Shown here one piece after another: positions 1 to 9,852 of a stretch of 43,810 nt of DNA. Origin of the DNA: Zetaproteobacteria bacterium (lineage in GTDB: Bacteria > Pseudomonadota > Zetaproteobacteria > Mariprofundales > J009); assembly GCA_003696765.1 (NCBI GenBank), contig RFFX01000053.1, positions 1 to 43,810 of the forward strand. The letters run 5' to 3'. The first letter of the stretch is position 1; each line of letters opens with the position of its first letter. Position numbers and translations under genes: made by a program. The notes beneath the pieces were generated by a model. The model saw nothing but the letters and a program-made list of their open reading frames with translations, made no database searches and had not been told where the DNA came from.

Positions 1-9
1 CGTTCTGCG

Positions 10-1818
10 ATGACGGCAGCATCCCCGTTGCTTGTTCTCTTCGTCTGTCTGAGCGCCGCCGTGCTGCTGGTGCCGCTGGCCGGGCGGCTCGGTCTGGGGT
101 CGGTGCTCGGCTACCTGATCGGCGGCATCCTCATCGGTCCGTGGGGGTTGGCGCTGGTCACCGACGGGCAGGCGATGCTGGAGATCTCCGAGTTCGGCGT
201 GGTGCTGCTGCTCTTTCTCGTCGGGCTGGAGCTCAGCCCCGGCCGGCTGTGGGCGTTGCGCCGGCCGATTTTCGGGGCGGGGACGATGCAGCTTCTGCTC
301 TCTGCGCTACCCCTCTTCGGACTGTTGTGGACGGTGGTCGCGCTCCCCTGGCGGGGGGCGCTGGTCGGCGCCTTCGCGCTTGCCCTCTCCTCGACGGCGA
401 TGGCGCTGCAGATCATGCAGGAGCGTACGCTCACCGCCACACCGGCGGGGCGCAGCGGCTTTGCCATCCTCCTCTTCCAGGATCTGGCGGTGATCCCGTT
501 GATGGCCCTGCTGCCGTTGCTCGCTCCGGGCGGCGGGGAGGGCACCCCCCACGGGGAGGGGGTGCGGGCGGCGGAGGCGGTCGCCGCCGTGCTGGCCCTT
601 GTCGGGACGGGCCATTTCGCGCTGCGGCCGGTGTTGCGCTTCATCGCCGCCACCGGGATCCACGAGATCTTCGTCGCCTTCGCCCTCTTCCTGGTGATCG
701 GCATCGCCCTGTTGATGGAGGCGGTCGGCCTCTCGATGGCCCTGGGAAGTTTCATCGCCGGCGTGCTTCTGGCCGACTCCGAATACCGCCATGCGCTGGA
801 GACGGTGATCGAGCCGTTCAAGGGGCTGTTGATGGGGATCTTCTTCATCGCCGTGGGGATGGGGATCGATTTCGGGCTGTTGCGCAGCCACGCCGGTATG
901 GTGGTCTCGATCGTGGCGGCGCTGGTCACGATCAAGGCGGCGGTGCTCTGGTGGGTCGGCCGGGTCGGAGGGGTGCCCGCCCCCCAGCGCCCCTTCTTCT
1001 CCATCGTGCTGTCGCAGGGCGGGGAGTTCGCCTTCGTGCTGCTCTCGTTCGCCTCCGCCGACGCGATCGTGACGCCGGAGGCGGTCCGTCTGCTGGTGTT
1101 GGTGGTGGCGCTCTCCATGATGACCACGCCGCTGCTGTTGCTGCTGCACGATCGACTGCTCGCGCCCAGGCTCGCCACCGCCGTTCCCGGGCCGGATCGG
1201 TGCGACATCGATCATGAGGAGCGCCCGGTGGTGATCGCCGGCTTCGGCCGTTTCGGCGAGGTGGTCGGCCGGCTGCTGATGGCCCACAACATCGGGGTGA
1301 CCCTGCTCGATCACGACCCGGACCGGATCGAGCGTAGCCGCGAGTACGGCTTCAAGGTCTTCTTCGGCAGTGCCGCCCGGCTCGATCTGCTGCGCGCCGC
1401 CGGGCTGGAGCGGGCCAGGGTGCTGGTGATCGCCATCGACGATCCCGCGCGGTCGGTGAAGGTGGCTCGGCTGGTGCGCCAGTACTTTCCACACGTGCGC
1501 ATCGTCGCTCGGGCGCGGGAGATGCGGCACCTCTTCTCCTTCAGGGAGCTCGGCGTGCGCTACGCCTACCGCGAGTGCTTCGACGGCGCCATCCGCGCCG
1601 CCCGAGGCGCCATGGAGGCGCTCGGCATGGAGCGGGAGGAGATCGAAGGGGCGATCCGCCGCTTTCTCGACTACGACCGTCAAGTTCTTGACACCATGTA
1701 TGCGGTGCGCAACGAGGGTGAGGCGGCGCTGGCCAGGGCGAGCATGGAGTTGCGGGAGCGGTTCCATGCCATGGAGAAGGAGGCGAAGCGCGCCTCCGGT
1801 CGTGCGCGGATGCGTTGA
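10..1818 (+). CDS. CPA2-family K+/H+ (Kef-type) antiporter with RCK/TrkA-N domain
   Basis: 602 aa, complete, starting at the ATG nine bases into the window. Residues about 1-385 form a run of hydrophobic membrane helices typical of monovalent cation:proton antiporter 2 proteins, including the family-like stretches GSFIAGVLLADSEYRHALE and LSQGGEFAFVLLSFAS. After a short linker, a Rossmann fold begins near residue 407 with the glycine-rich GFGRFGEVVG, followed by an acidic residue ending the second strand (LLDHD). This is the TrkA-N/RCK nucleotide-binding domain that gates KefB/KefC-type efflux. The tail is charged and helical. The likely role is K+ efflux or pH and electrophile-stress response in the inner membrane. 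No KefF/KefG-type ancillary subunit is visible. It is transcribed toward the flagellar regulators but separated by an 85-nt gap, so co-transcription is uncertain. The substrate cannot be fixed from sequence. Confidence 0.9.
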   Translation: MTAASPLLVLFVCLSAAVLLVPLAGRLGLGSVLGYLIGGILIGPWGLALVTDGQAMLEISEFGVVLLLFLVGLELSPGRLWALRRPIFGAGTMQLLLSALPLFGLLWTVVALPWRGALVGAFALALSSTAMALQIMQERTLTATPAGRSGFAILLFQDLAVIPLMALLPLLAPGGGEGTPHGEGVRAAEAVAAVLALVGTGHFALRPVLRFIAATGIHEIFVAFALFLVIGIALLMEAVGLSMALGSFIAGVLLADSEYRHALETVIEPFKGLLMGIFFIAVGMGIDFGLLRSHAGMVVSIVAALVTIKAAVLWWVGRVGGVPAPQRPFFSIVLSQGGEFAFVLLSFASADAIVTPEAVRLLVLVVALSMMTTPLLLLLHDRLLAPRLATAVPGPDRCDIDHEERPVVIAGFGRFGEVVGRLLMAHNIGVTLLDHDPDRIERSREYGFKVFFGSAARLDLLRAAGLERARVLVIAIDDPARSVKVARLVRQYFPHVRIVARAREMRHLFSFRELGVRYAYRECFDGAIRAARGAMEALGMEREEIEGAIRRFLDYDRQVLDTMYAVRNEGEAALARASMELRERFHAMEKEAKRASGRARMR

Positions 1819-1903
1819 CAACGCCGTGGCAGGCGCCATCGTTGATGGCATCGCAGAACGCCGGCATCGATGCCGGTCCGATCGGGCATTGGAGAGGTGG
1901 AGC
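1819..1903. other. Short intergenic gap with two perfect palindromes
   Basis: The 85-nt gap between the antiporter and the sigma-54 activator holds a hairpin GCCATC/GATGGC (1835-1840 with 1844-1849) and a fully self-complementary 16-mer CCGGCATCGATGCCGG at 1861-1876. A good ribosome-binding site (GGAGAGG, 1891-1897) follows. There is no T-run, so this is not an obvious intrinsic terminator. The palindromes could be an operator, or a decayed relative of the modular elements elsewhere in the window, but they lack the diagnostic GGA-loop hairpins. Confidence 0.4.
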
Positions 1904-3319
<1,416 letters not shown>

Positions 3320-3337
3320 TTGGCTCCCCCCTTGCTT
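3320..3337 (+). promoter_or_regulatory. Possible sigma-54 promoter before the TPR gene
   Basis: TGGCTC-N5-TTGCTT at 3321-3337 has the GG-N10-GC spacing of -24/-12 promoters (GG at 3322-3323, GC at 3334-3335) and differs from TGGCAC at one base. It follows the stop codon of the sigma-54 activator directly. The predicted transcription start would fall only a few bases before ATG 3349, giving an almost leaderless mRNA, which weakens the call. Confidence 0.3.
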
Positions 3338-3348
3338 GTGCGGCGGGC

Positions 3349-5331
3349 ATGAGCCGCCGCCTGTGCATGCTGTTCGTCGCGCTTCTCATCGCCGCCGTCT
3401 TGGGAACGGCGCCGGAGGCGGCGGCCGCGGCGGCGGGCAACATCAAGGCGATCCAGACCTTGATCCAGACGGGCCATCCGGAGCGGGCGGCCAAGGAGGC
3501 GCGGCGCATGCTGGCCGGCGGCGGCCTGAGTGACGACGCCCGCTTCCGTCTGCTCAGTCTGATCGCCGATGCGGAGTATATCCGGGCCAGCGCCGGTTTC
3601 TTCGAGGAGATCGCCTCCGCGGTCGAGGCCAACAAGACGTTGCTGCGCGAGTTCCCGCAGCGCAGCGACGGTGCACGCATCCGCTGGCGGCTGGTCAAGC
3701 TCTACTGGAAGCACGGCGAGTTCGACGCCGCGCTGGCCGCCAGCCAGCAGTTGCGGCGCATCCACGGCGGCAGCATCGAGGCCCACCGCTCCTGGCTGGT
3801 CGACGCGCAGATCCTCTTCCATCTGGGGAGATACGCCAAGGCGCGCAGCGCGCTGTTGCAGTTCTCGCTCAAGAGCGAGGGCAAGGCCGACGAGGCGCGG
3901 TTGAAGGCGTGGACGGCGATGGTCGATCTGCGGGAGGGGCGTTTCCGGCAGGCGTTGCGGGGGCTCGACGCCGCCTTCCGCGTCGACGCCCGCATCGTGC
4001 GCGAGGAGCCCGAGCTGTTCGCCTCCTACATCAAGCTGCTGGCCCGGTTCCATCGCGACGAGGAGGCGATGCGTTACAGCGAGGAGTTCCTCGGCCGCTA
4101 CACCGACAACCTGCTCCGCCGCGACGTGCGCATGGTGCGCGCCGATCTGATCGCCCGCAATCCGGAGCACAGCCGTGACGAGGCGATCCTCGAATACATG
4201 TTCATCTCCGAACACTATCCGGACAGTACGGTCGGCCGGCAGGCGTTCATGCGCAAGCTGATGCTGCAGTTGCGCGACAAGCACGACTTCCTCTCCCTCA
4301 AGCCGGCGTTGGTCGCCTTCAAGAAGCTGGCCCGGCGCTACCAGATGTCGGTGATCGAGGACGAGGCTACGCTGGACCAGGCGATCCTGTGGGCGCGGTT
4401 GGCCCGCTATGAGGCGAAGGATGCGCCGAAGGGGTCGATCGACGCCGCGCTGGAGAACTTCGCCCGCGCGGCCGAGGGGGTGACGCCGGAGATCCGCAAG
4501 GAGGCGAAGCGGCGGGGTCGGCGGGTGCTCGAGGGCTATCTCGATCGGCTGCTCGACCGGCACGAGTGGCTCAAGGCGGTGGCGTTGTGGCAGCGCTATC
4601 CCGGTCTGCGCGCCGGCATCGACGACGACATCCAGCTCGGGGTGGCCCGGGCGCTGCGCATGCTGGCCCAGTACGATCAGGCCCAGGCGCTGTTGACCCG
4701 GCTCTACCGGCGGCATGCCGGCACCTTGCGCGGGGAGCGCATCATGTTGGAGCAGGCGCGGCTCTGGGTCGACCGCGCCGACCCCAAGGGGATCGACCGC
4801 ATCAACCGCTGGCTGAACGAGCACGAGTTCACCATCTACCGGCCGGAGATGCTGCTGATGGTGGCGCAGTTGCAGTTTGCGACCGGCCGGTTCGACGCCG
4901 CGGCGCAGACCATCCACCAGGTCTCGCCCGACGACCTGGTGGAGGGGTTGCGCGCCGACTACTGGCGGCTGCGCGCCGATATTGCCGAAGCGCGCAAGCG
5001 GTGGCATGTTGCGGCCCATGCGTGGGAGGCCTATGGCAAGACGGGGGGCAAGGCGCGTCTGGTGGCGCTGCGCAGACGTGCGCTGGCCCTGTTCAAGGCC
5101 GGCGAGTACGCCCTCTCGGAGCGGCTGTGGCTGCGTCTGCCGGAGGATGCCCAGGATGCGGCCTGGAGCTACTACCTGGCGATGAGCCGCTACCGGCTCG
5201 GCAAATGGAAGCAGGCGTTGCCGACGTTGCGGTCGCTGGCGCAGGACAAGAAGGCGGGGATCTATGCCGCGCTGGCCTCGCTGGCATTGGCCGAGCACGA
5301 GGCCAACGCCCTGCTCGAGGCGAGGCCGTGA
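3349..5331 (+). CDS. Secreted or membrane-anchored TPR-repeat protein of unknown function
   Basis: About 660 aa from ATG 3349, chosen because it opens a clear signal peptide (MSRRLCMLFVALLIAAVLG, then an Ala-rich stretch). An in-frame GTG at 3316 overlapping the upstream stop would bury that signal. The remainder is helical and matches tetratricopeptide-like repeats throughout, such as segments around LLREFPQRSDGARIRWRLVK and AARYRLG-like pairs near the end, with no catalytic motif. It is probably a periplasmic scaffold. It is sandwiched between two sigma-54 activators and its stop overlaps the next start (GTGA at 5328-5331), so it is likely part of the flagellar regulatory operon. TPR proteins in such positions can act in flagellar positioning or motor assembly, but nothing in the sequence fixes a function. 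Confidence 0.75.
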   Translation: MSRRLCMLFVALLIAAVLGTAPEAAAAAAGNIKAIQTLIQTGHPERAAKEARRMLAGGGLSDDARFRLLSLIADAEYIRASAGFFEEIASAVEANKTLLREFPQRSDGARIRWRLVKLYWKHGEFDAALAASQQLRRIHGGSIEAHRSWLVDAQILFHLGRYAKARSALLQFSLKSEGKADEARLKAWTAMVDLREGRFRQALRGLDAAFRVDARIVREEPELFASYIKLLARFHRDEEAMRYSEEFLGRYTDNLLRRDVRMVRADLIARNPEHSRDEAILEYMFISEHYPDSTVGRQAFMRKLMLQLRDKHDFLSLKPALVAFKKLARRYQMSVIEDEATLDQAILWARLARYEAKDAPKGSIDAALENFARAAEGVTPEIRKEAKRRGRRVLEGYLDRLLDRHEWLKAVALWQRYPGLRAGIDDDIQLGVARALRMLAQYDQAQALLTRLYRRHAGTLRGERIMLEQARLWVDRADPKGIDRINRWLNEHEFTIYRPEMLLMVAQLQFATGRFDAAAQTIHQVSPDDLVEGLRADYWRLRADIAEARKRWHVAAHAWEAYGKTGGKARLVALRRRALALFKAGEYALSERLWLRLPEDAQDAAWSYYLAMSRYRLGKWKQALPTLRSLAQDKKAGIYAALASLALAEHEANALLEARP

Positions 5332-6683
5332 CCACAGCGCTCCATCTGGTCGGCTTTCCCGACGCGGTGGAGTCGGATCTACGGGTGCAGCTTGGGCGGA
5401 TCCTGCCCGACTGCCGGATCGAGGCGACGCCGCAGGAGTTGGCGCGGGACTTCGTTCCACCGGAGGGGGCGATCGTCTTCGTCTGGGACGGACGGACGGC
5501 CCCGGCGATGGTCCGGCGCATGTTCCAACACGATCCCCAGGCCAACATCGTGGTGCTGGCCCGCTCCGGCGATCCCGACCGGGCGGGCGAGCTGATGCGC
5601 ATGGGGGTGATGGACTACCGCATGCTCCCCTGCCCCGACGAGGCGATGGAGATCTATCTGCGCAAGGCCGGTCACCAGACCGAGCTGGCCCGCCAGGCCA
5701 AGGCGCAACGGCAGGGCAGCGATCTCTTCATCACCGAGGATGTGGAGACCCGCCGGCTGCTCGACCATGTGGCGCTGATCGCGCCGAGCAACGCCTCGGT
5801 GCTGGTGGTCGGGGAGTCGGGCACCGGCAAGGAGCGGCTCTCCCGCTACATCCACCAGTGCTCCCCCCGGGTGCGTCACGCCTTCGTCGCCATCAACTGC
5901 GCGGCGATCCCCGAAGGGGTATTGGAGTCGGAGCTCTTCGGCCACGAGAAGGGGGCCTTCACCGGCGCCACCCAGGCGCGGCCGGGCAAGTTCGAGCTGG
6001 CCCACGAGGGGACGCTGCTGCTCGACGAGATCACCGAGATGCCGCTGCATCTGCAGGCCAAGCTGCTGCGGGTGCTGCAGGAAGGGGAGGTCGACCGGCT
6101 GGGCGGGCGCAAGTCGATCAAGGTCGATGTGCGCATCATCGCCACCAGCAACCGTAACATCGAGGAGAGCGTGGCCAAGGGGGAGTTTCGCCAGGATCTC
6201 TACTTTCGGCTCAATGTGGTCACCGTCCGCCTGCCGGCGCTGCGGGACCGCCCCGGAGACATCATGCCGCTGGCCCGACACTTCCTGCAGCAGTTCAGCC
6301 GGATGTACGGCACGCCGGCTCCGCGGGTCGGGGCCGAGGCGGAGCGTACGATGATGCGCTACCCCTGGCCGGGCAACGTGCGGGAGCTGGAGAACTGCAT
6401 GCACCGCGCCTTCCTGATGAGTGCCGGCGGTACGATCCAGCCGACCCATCTGGGGCTCGATCCCTCCGGGGCGATCGCCGCGGCGACCACCCCGGGGAAG
6501 GGGGAACCGCTCCAGGGGGTCCGCGCCGGGATGACGATCCGCGACATGGAGCGGGTGTTGATCGAGCAGACGCTCGAGCATGTGCGCGGCAACCGCACCG
6601 AAGCGGCCAGGCTGCTGGGGATCAGCATCCGCACCCTGCGCAACAAGCTCAACGAATACAAGAGTGGCACGGCTGTTGCTTGA
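5328..6683 (+). CDS. Sigma-54-dependent response regulator, FlrC/FleR/FlbD-like
   Basis: About 451 aa from GTG 5328, which overlaps the preceding TGA. Residues 1-120 form an atypical receiver. The first acidic pocket is weak (HLVGFPDA), but an Asp is present at the end of the third strand ([11 protein letters not shown]). The AAA+ core carries [23 protein letters not shown] and [10 protein letters not shown]. The C-terminal Fis-type helix-turn-helix is [20 protein letters not shown]. The stop codon lies directly behind a consensus sigma-54 promoter that faces flgB, so the protein probably activates class III flagellar genes, including the neighbouring operon. No cognate FleS/FlrB-type histidine kinase lies next to it, which is unusual for this family and suggests a distant kinase or phosphorylation-independent control. 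Confidence 0.87.
   Translation: MTTALHLVGFPDAVESDLRVQLGRILPDCRIEATPQELARDFVPPEGAIVFVWDGRTAPAMVRRMFQHDPQANIVVLARSGDPDRAGELMRMGVMDYRMLPCPDEAMEIYLRKAGHQTELARQAKAQRQGSDLFITEDVETRRLLDHVALIAPSNASVLVVGESGTGKERLSRYIHQCSPRVRHAFVAINCAAIPEGVLESELFGHEKGAFTGATQARPGKFELAHEGTLLLDEITEMPLHLQAKLLRVLQEGEVDRLGGRKSIKVDVRIIATSNRNIEESVAKGEFRQDLYFRLNVVTVRLPALRDRPGDIMPLARHFLQQFSRMYGTPAPRVGAEAERTMMRYPWPGNVRELENCMHRAFLMSAGGTIQPTHLGLDPSGAIAAATTPGKGEPLQGVRAGMTIRDMERVLIEQTLEHVRGNRTEAARLLGISIRTLRNKLNEYKSGTAVA
6665..6680 (+). promoter_or_regulatory. Consensus sigma-54 (-24/-12) promoter for flgB
   Basis: TGGCACGGCTGTTGCT matches the TGGCACg-N4-TTGCw consensus at every informative base, with GG at 6666-6667 and GC at 6678-6679 (10-nt spacing). 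It overlaps the last codons of the sigma-54 activator and would start transcription near 6690, about 60 nt before flgB. This links the two upstream activators to the basal-body operon. Confidence 0.85.
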
Positions 6684-6749
6684 CTGATCCCTGACCGCAT
6701 CGCCGTCTCCGCGCCATGCGCGTGGACGGTGGGCCAAGGGAGGTTTTCG

Positions 6750-7166
6750 ATGGGCATGACACTCTTCGGCGGCACCTTCGCGCAGCTCGAGGCGGTGGCC
6801 GTCGCGCGCGAGAAGGCGCAGGCCGTCTTCAGCAGCAACATCGCCAACACCGATACCCCCAACTACAAGGCGGACCGGCGCACCTTCGCCGATTTTCTCG
6901 ACTCCGCCGTCCGCACCCGCCACCCGGTGGCGCTCTACCGCTCCGATCCGCGGCACATGGACTTCTCCACCGACGACCGCCGGCTCGACCTGGGCGGTGT
7001 TTTCCACCACGAGGGGGGGGTCAACACCCGTATGGACGGAAACAGCGTCGATCTGCAACAGCAGATGGTCGAGATGGCCAAGAACCAGATGCTGCACGAT
7101 CTTTCGGTCCGGCTGCTCAAGCAGAAGCTCTCCGGGCTGCGCAACGCCATTCGCGAAGGGAGGTGA
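6750..7166 (+). CDS. flgB: Flagellar basal-body rod protein FlgB
   Basis: 138 aa. ATG 6750 is chosen because AAGGGAGG lies 6 nt upstream; an in-frame GTG at 6729 would add seven residues and lacks a site. The N-terminal rod-protein motif SSNIANTDTPNYKADRRTF is present at about residues 29-47, and the C-terminal heptad region (DLQQQMVEMAKNQMLHDLSV) matches the proximal rod family. FlgB forms the innermost rod ring with FlgC, FlgF and FliE. The gene follows the sigma-54 promoter and precedes flgC by 6 nt, so it should be the first gene of the basal-body operon. Confidence 0.95.
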   Translation: MGMTLFGGTFAQLEAVAVAREKAQAVFSSNIANTDTPNYKADRRTFADFLDSAVRTRHPVALYRSDPRHMDFSTDDRRLDLGGVFHHEGGVNTRMDGNSVDLQQQMVEMAKNQMLHDLSVRLLKQKLSGLRNAIREGR

Positions 7167-7172
7167 TGCACG

Positions 7173-7619
7173 ATGGCTTCCGATTTCTTCTCTTCGATGT
7201 CGATCAGCGCACGCGGCATGAGCGCGCAGCGCGAGCGCATGGATGTGGTGGCGCAGAACATCGCCAACGCCGATGCCACCCGCACCGCCCGCGGCGGCCC
7301 CTACCGTCGGCGGCAGGTGGTCTTCGAGGCGGTCAAGGCGGGCCAGTCGTTCGACTCGGTCTTCCGCGACACCATGCAGCATGATGCTCCGCGTGCCGTG
7401 CGGGTCCACTCCGTGGTCGAGGATCCGACCCCCTTCCGTGAGATCTACAACCCGGGCCATCCCGACGCCGACGCCCGCGGCATCGTCAAGATGCCCAACG
7501 TCAATCCGGTGCAGGAGATGGTCGACATGACCGCGGCCGCCCGCAGCTTCGAGGCCAACGTGACGGCGATGGAGGCCTCCAAGCGGATGTTCATGCGCTC
7601 GCTCGATCTGCTCAAATAG
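7173..7619 (+). CDS. flgC: Flagellar basal-body rod protein FlgC
   Basis: 148 aa from ATG 7173, with GGGAGGTGATG just upstream. The N-terminus has the rod/hook family signature (SARGMSAQRERMDVVAQNIANADATRT). The C-terminus contains YNPGHPDADARGIVKMPNV followed by NPVQEMVDMTAAARSFEANV, the conserved FlgC end. It is a proximal rod subunit secreted through the flagellar export gate. The stop TAG is followed 31 nt later by a modular palindromic element before fliE. A strong ribosome-binding site (AGAGGTG, 7637-7643) sits immediately before that element, where it no longer serves fliE directly. Confidence 0.95.
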   Translation: MASDFFSSMSISARGMSAQRERMDVVAQNIANADATRTARGGPYRRRQVVFEAVKAGQSFDSVFRDTMQHDAPRAVRVHSVVEDPTPFREIYNPGHPDADARGIVKMPNVNPVQEMVDMTAAARSFEANVTAMEASKRMFMRSLDLLK

Positions 7620-7650
7620 ATCGGATGCGAAACGAGAGAGGTGAATTGAG

Positions 7651-7811
7651 ATGATGGTTTTGCAAGAAACCATCACCCGCGGCCAGGACGGCCGCGCAAA
7701 ACAGGAGCTTGCGCAGGCAGGCGACTGTTTTGTAAGGCGATCGAAAACCGCGCTTTTCGATCGCCGCCAAGCAAAAAGTCCATGGACGGACTTGTTGCGA
7801 TTCGATCTGAA
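7651..7811 (+). repeat. Modular five-hairpin intergenic element, copy 1 (flgC/fliE)
   Basis: Complete copy. Hairpins: A, stem TGATGGTTT (7652-7660) with AAACCATCA (7667-7675). B, CGCGGCC (7678-7684) with GGCCGCG (7690-7696), loop AGGAC. C, CAAAACAG (7697-7704) with CTGTTTTG (7725-7732). D, GCGATCGAAAA (7737-7747) with TTTTCGATCGC (7754-7764), loop CCGCGC. E, GCAAAAAGTCC (7771-7781) with GGACTTGTTGC (7788-7798), loop ATGGAC. A 13-nt tail (7799-7811) leads straight into the fliE ATG. The modules are unusually AT-rich for this DNA. An open frame of 54 codons (ATG 7651 to TGA 7815) crosses the copy but is not kept in others. Confidence 0.9.
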
Positions 7812-8111
7812 ATGACCATGCAAACAGGATCCGTGACCGGACAGGCCCGGTCGATGCCGATGCCATCGGTCGGCGGGCGGAAACAGAATCAGGGCGGATT
7901 CGCCGCCATGATCCGCGCCTACACCCGGCAGGTGAACCATGATGTGAAGGCCGCATCCAGAGCGGCGACCGAGGTGGCGATGGGCAAGGGGGGGGACACC
8001 ACCGAGGTCCTGCTGGCCTTGCAGAAGGCGAGCCTCTCCTTCCAGCTGATGGTGGCCACACGCAACAAGCTGGTCGAGGCCTACCGCGAAGTGATGCGGA
8101 TGCAGGTCTAG
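7812..8111 (+). CDS. fliE: Flagellar hook-basal body complex protein FliE
   Basis: 99 aa from ATG 7812, the usual FliE length. The C-terminal half is typical: FAAMIRAYTRQVNHDVKAAS and GGDTTEVLLALQKASLSFQL, ending NKLVEAYREVMRMQV. FliE joins the MS ring to the proximal rod. An in-frame ATG at 7782 would start inside the loop of hairpin E of the upstream element and add ten element-encoded residues, so I prefer 7812. No Shine-Dalgarno sequence lies within 12 nt of 7812; the only good one is on the far side of the element at 7637-7643. Translation may depend on that element, on coupling, or on an unusual initiation. Confidence 0.9.
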   Translation: MTMQTGSVTGQARSMPMPSVGGRKQNQGGFAAMIRAYTRQVNHDVKAASRAATEVAMGKGGDTTEVLLALQKASLSFQLMVATRNKLVEAYREVMRMQV

Positions 8112-8172
8112 CCCCCTCTTCCCGACGCCGCCGTTGTTTCCCGTAGATCCAGAAGTACCGGAGTGTTGAGCC

Positions 8173-9852
8173 ATGGCCGATACCGCAGTCGCCACCCAGC
8201 AACCCGCAGGAGCCGTCGCACCGAGCGCCGCGGCCACCCCCACCGCCCAGGGGGAGATCACCGGGGAGTTCTCCGCCGCCTCCCGCGGGTTGACCCTCTT
8301 CCAACTGTTGCTGATCCGTTACCGCAAGCTGCTGATGTTCGTCGCCGCCAGCCTGATGTTCCTCGGCTTCGTCGGGCTGATGCTCTGGTCGGGTGCACCT
8401 CCGTACCGCACCCTCTACTCCGGCCTGAGCGAGAAGGACGCCGCGGCGATCGTCGAGCAACTGCAGAAGGAGAAGATCCCCTACAAGCTGGAGGGGGCCG
8501 GTACGGTGCTGGTGCCGGCGGACCGGGTCTACACCGTCCGGCTCAAGCTGGCGTCGAAAAACCTGCAGCCGAAGAGCGGCACCGGATACGAGCTGTTCGA
8601 CAAGCAGAGCAGCTTCGGGGTGAGCGACTTCACCCAGAAGGTCAATCTGCAGCGCGCACTGCAGGGGGAGCTGGCCCGGACCATCGAGGTGATCCCGCAG
8701 GTGGCCTCGGCGCGCGTGTTGCTGGTCATGCCCAAGGAGTCGGCCTTCGCCGAGCGCGACCGTAAGGCGCGCGCCTCGGTGATGCTGCAGCTCACCGGCA
8801 GCGGCAAGCTGCCGCATCAGTCGGTGGTGGCGATCCAGAACCTCGTCGCCTCCAGCGTTCCCAACCTCGATCCCAAGGATGTGACGGTGGTGGACGCCTC
8901 GGGCAATCTGCTCTCCGGCGACGAGAAGGATCAGCCCTCCAGCCAGGGGCAGACGATGCAGGAGTTCCAGGCGGCGCTGGAGGCGCGCATGGAGCACCGC
9001 ATCACCTCGATGCTGGAGCAAGTGGTCGGCGCTGGCCAGGCGGTGGTGCGGGTGACCGCGGACATCGACCGGGAGTTCGTCGAGCAGAACCGCACCAGCT
9101 ACAACCCCGACGAGCAGGTGATCCGCAGCCAGCACACCGTCAGCGAGAAGCGCGATTCGAAAGAGGGGGCGGCGATCGGCGTGCCGGGGATCGCCTCCAA
9201 CACGCCGGGCAACAATCCGGCGGTCTCCCCCGACGGGACGGTGATCAATCCGGCCACGGCCGGACCGCGCGAGCGGGCCAGCCGGGACGAGAGCACGATC
9301 AACTACGAGATCAGCCAGGTCAACGAGCACCGCATCATCCCCTTCGGGGCGGTGAAGCGGTACTCCGTCGCGGTGGTGGTCGGGGGCAAGAGCACCACCG
9401 ACAAGGAGGGCAACGTGCAGTTCACGCCGCTTTCGGCCAAGGAGCTGGCCCGGCTGCGCGAGCTGGTCAACGCCGCCATCGGCTACAACGAGGATCGCGG
9501 CGATCTGGTGACCATCCAGAGCATGCCGATCCACGACATCTCCAGCGCCCACGGCACGGCCGCCGAGATGGCCGCGGCGAAGAGGCACGCCTTCTACATG
9601 GAGATGGCCCGCTACACCCTGGCGGCGATCGCCATGCTGCTGATGGCCTGGTTCCTGCTGCGGCCGCTGGCCCAGCGGATCTCGCAGCTTCATGCCCCGG
9701 CCGAGGAAGAGGAGGAGGACGAGGATCCCTTCGCCAGCCTTTCCGAGGAGGCCTATGCCCGGCTGGCCATGGTGGAGAAGGCCCGCATCGCGGTGAAGCA
9801 CGATCCCGATCGGGCGGCCAAGGTGCTGGCCGAGTGGGCGGGTAGCACCTGA
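8173..9852 (+). CDS. fliF: Flagellar MS-ring protein FliF
   Basis: 559 aa. It has a first membrane helix at about residues 48-70 (LLMFVAASLMFLGFVGLMLW). The periplasmic ring-building domains contain the family landmarks LYSGLSEKDAAAIVEQL, GYELFDKQSSFGVSDFTQKVN and ASARVLLVMPKES. A variable Ser/Pro/Asn-rich insert follows (GIASNTPGNNPAVSPDG). The second helix is near residues 480-500, and the acidic cytoplasmic tail (EEEEEDEDPFASL) ends in the FliG-binding segment KVLAEW. It forms the inner-membrane MS ring. A 61-nt gap separates it from fliE, and its stop overlaps the fliG start. Confidence 0.97.
   Translation: MADTAVATQQPAGAVAPSAAATPTAQGEITGEFSAASRGLTLFQLLLIRYRKLLMFVAASLMFLGFVGLMLWSGAPPYRTLYSGLSEKDAAAIVEQLQKEKIPYKLEGAGTVLVPADRVYTVRLKLASKNLQPKSGTGYELFDKQSSFGVSDFTQKVNLQRALQGELARTIEVIPQVASARVLLVMPKESAFAERDRKARASVMLQLTGSGKLPHQSVVAIQNLVASSVPNLDPKDVTVVDASGNLLSGDEKDQPSSQGQTMQEFQAALEARMEHRITSMLEQVVGAGQAVVRVTADIDREFVEQNRTSYNPDEQVIRSQHTVSEKRDSKEGAAIGVPGIASNTPGNNPAVSPDGTVINPATAGPRERASRDESTINYEISQVNEHRIIPFGAVKRYSVAVVVGGKSTTDKEGNVQFTPLSAKELARLRELVNAAIGYNEDRGDLVTIQSMPIHDISSAHGTAAEMAAAKRHAFYMEMARYTLAAIAMLLMAWFLLRPLAQRISQLHAPAEEEEEDEDPFASLSEEAYARLAMVEKARIAVKHDPDRAAKVLAEWAGST

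Noticed and set aside
7651-7811. Insertion sequence or remnant with transposase
   Set aside because: No transposase frame, no long terminal inverted repeats across the whole unit. If mobile, it must be moved in trans, like REP or MITE-type elements.
7782-7811. Upstream ATG in hairpin E loop as the fliE start (likewise 32791 for hemB)
   Set aside because: The added residues are element-encoded. In other copies the same ATG leads to a short frame or a stop, and the conserved protein N-termini begin at 7812 and 32821.
7612-7820. Antisense open frame across copies 1 and 2 with similar peptides (PWTFCLAAIEKRG and PWTFCLTAIEERG)
   Set aside because: Open frames occur in several frames because the element is palindromic. 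Starts are not conserved, copies 3 and 4 diverge, and substitutions follow stem pairing rather than codons.
5379-8261. 960-codon minus-strand open frame across the flagellar genes
   Set aside because: It runs opposite well-conserved sigma-54 activator, flgB, flgC and fliE genes and has low-complexity shadow composition.
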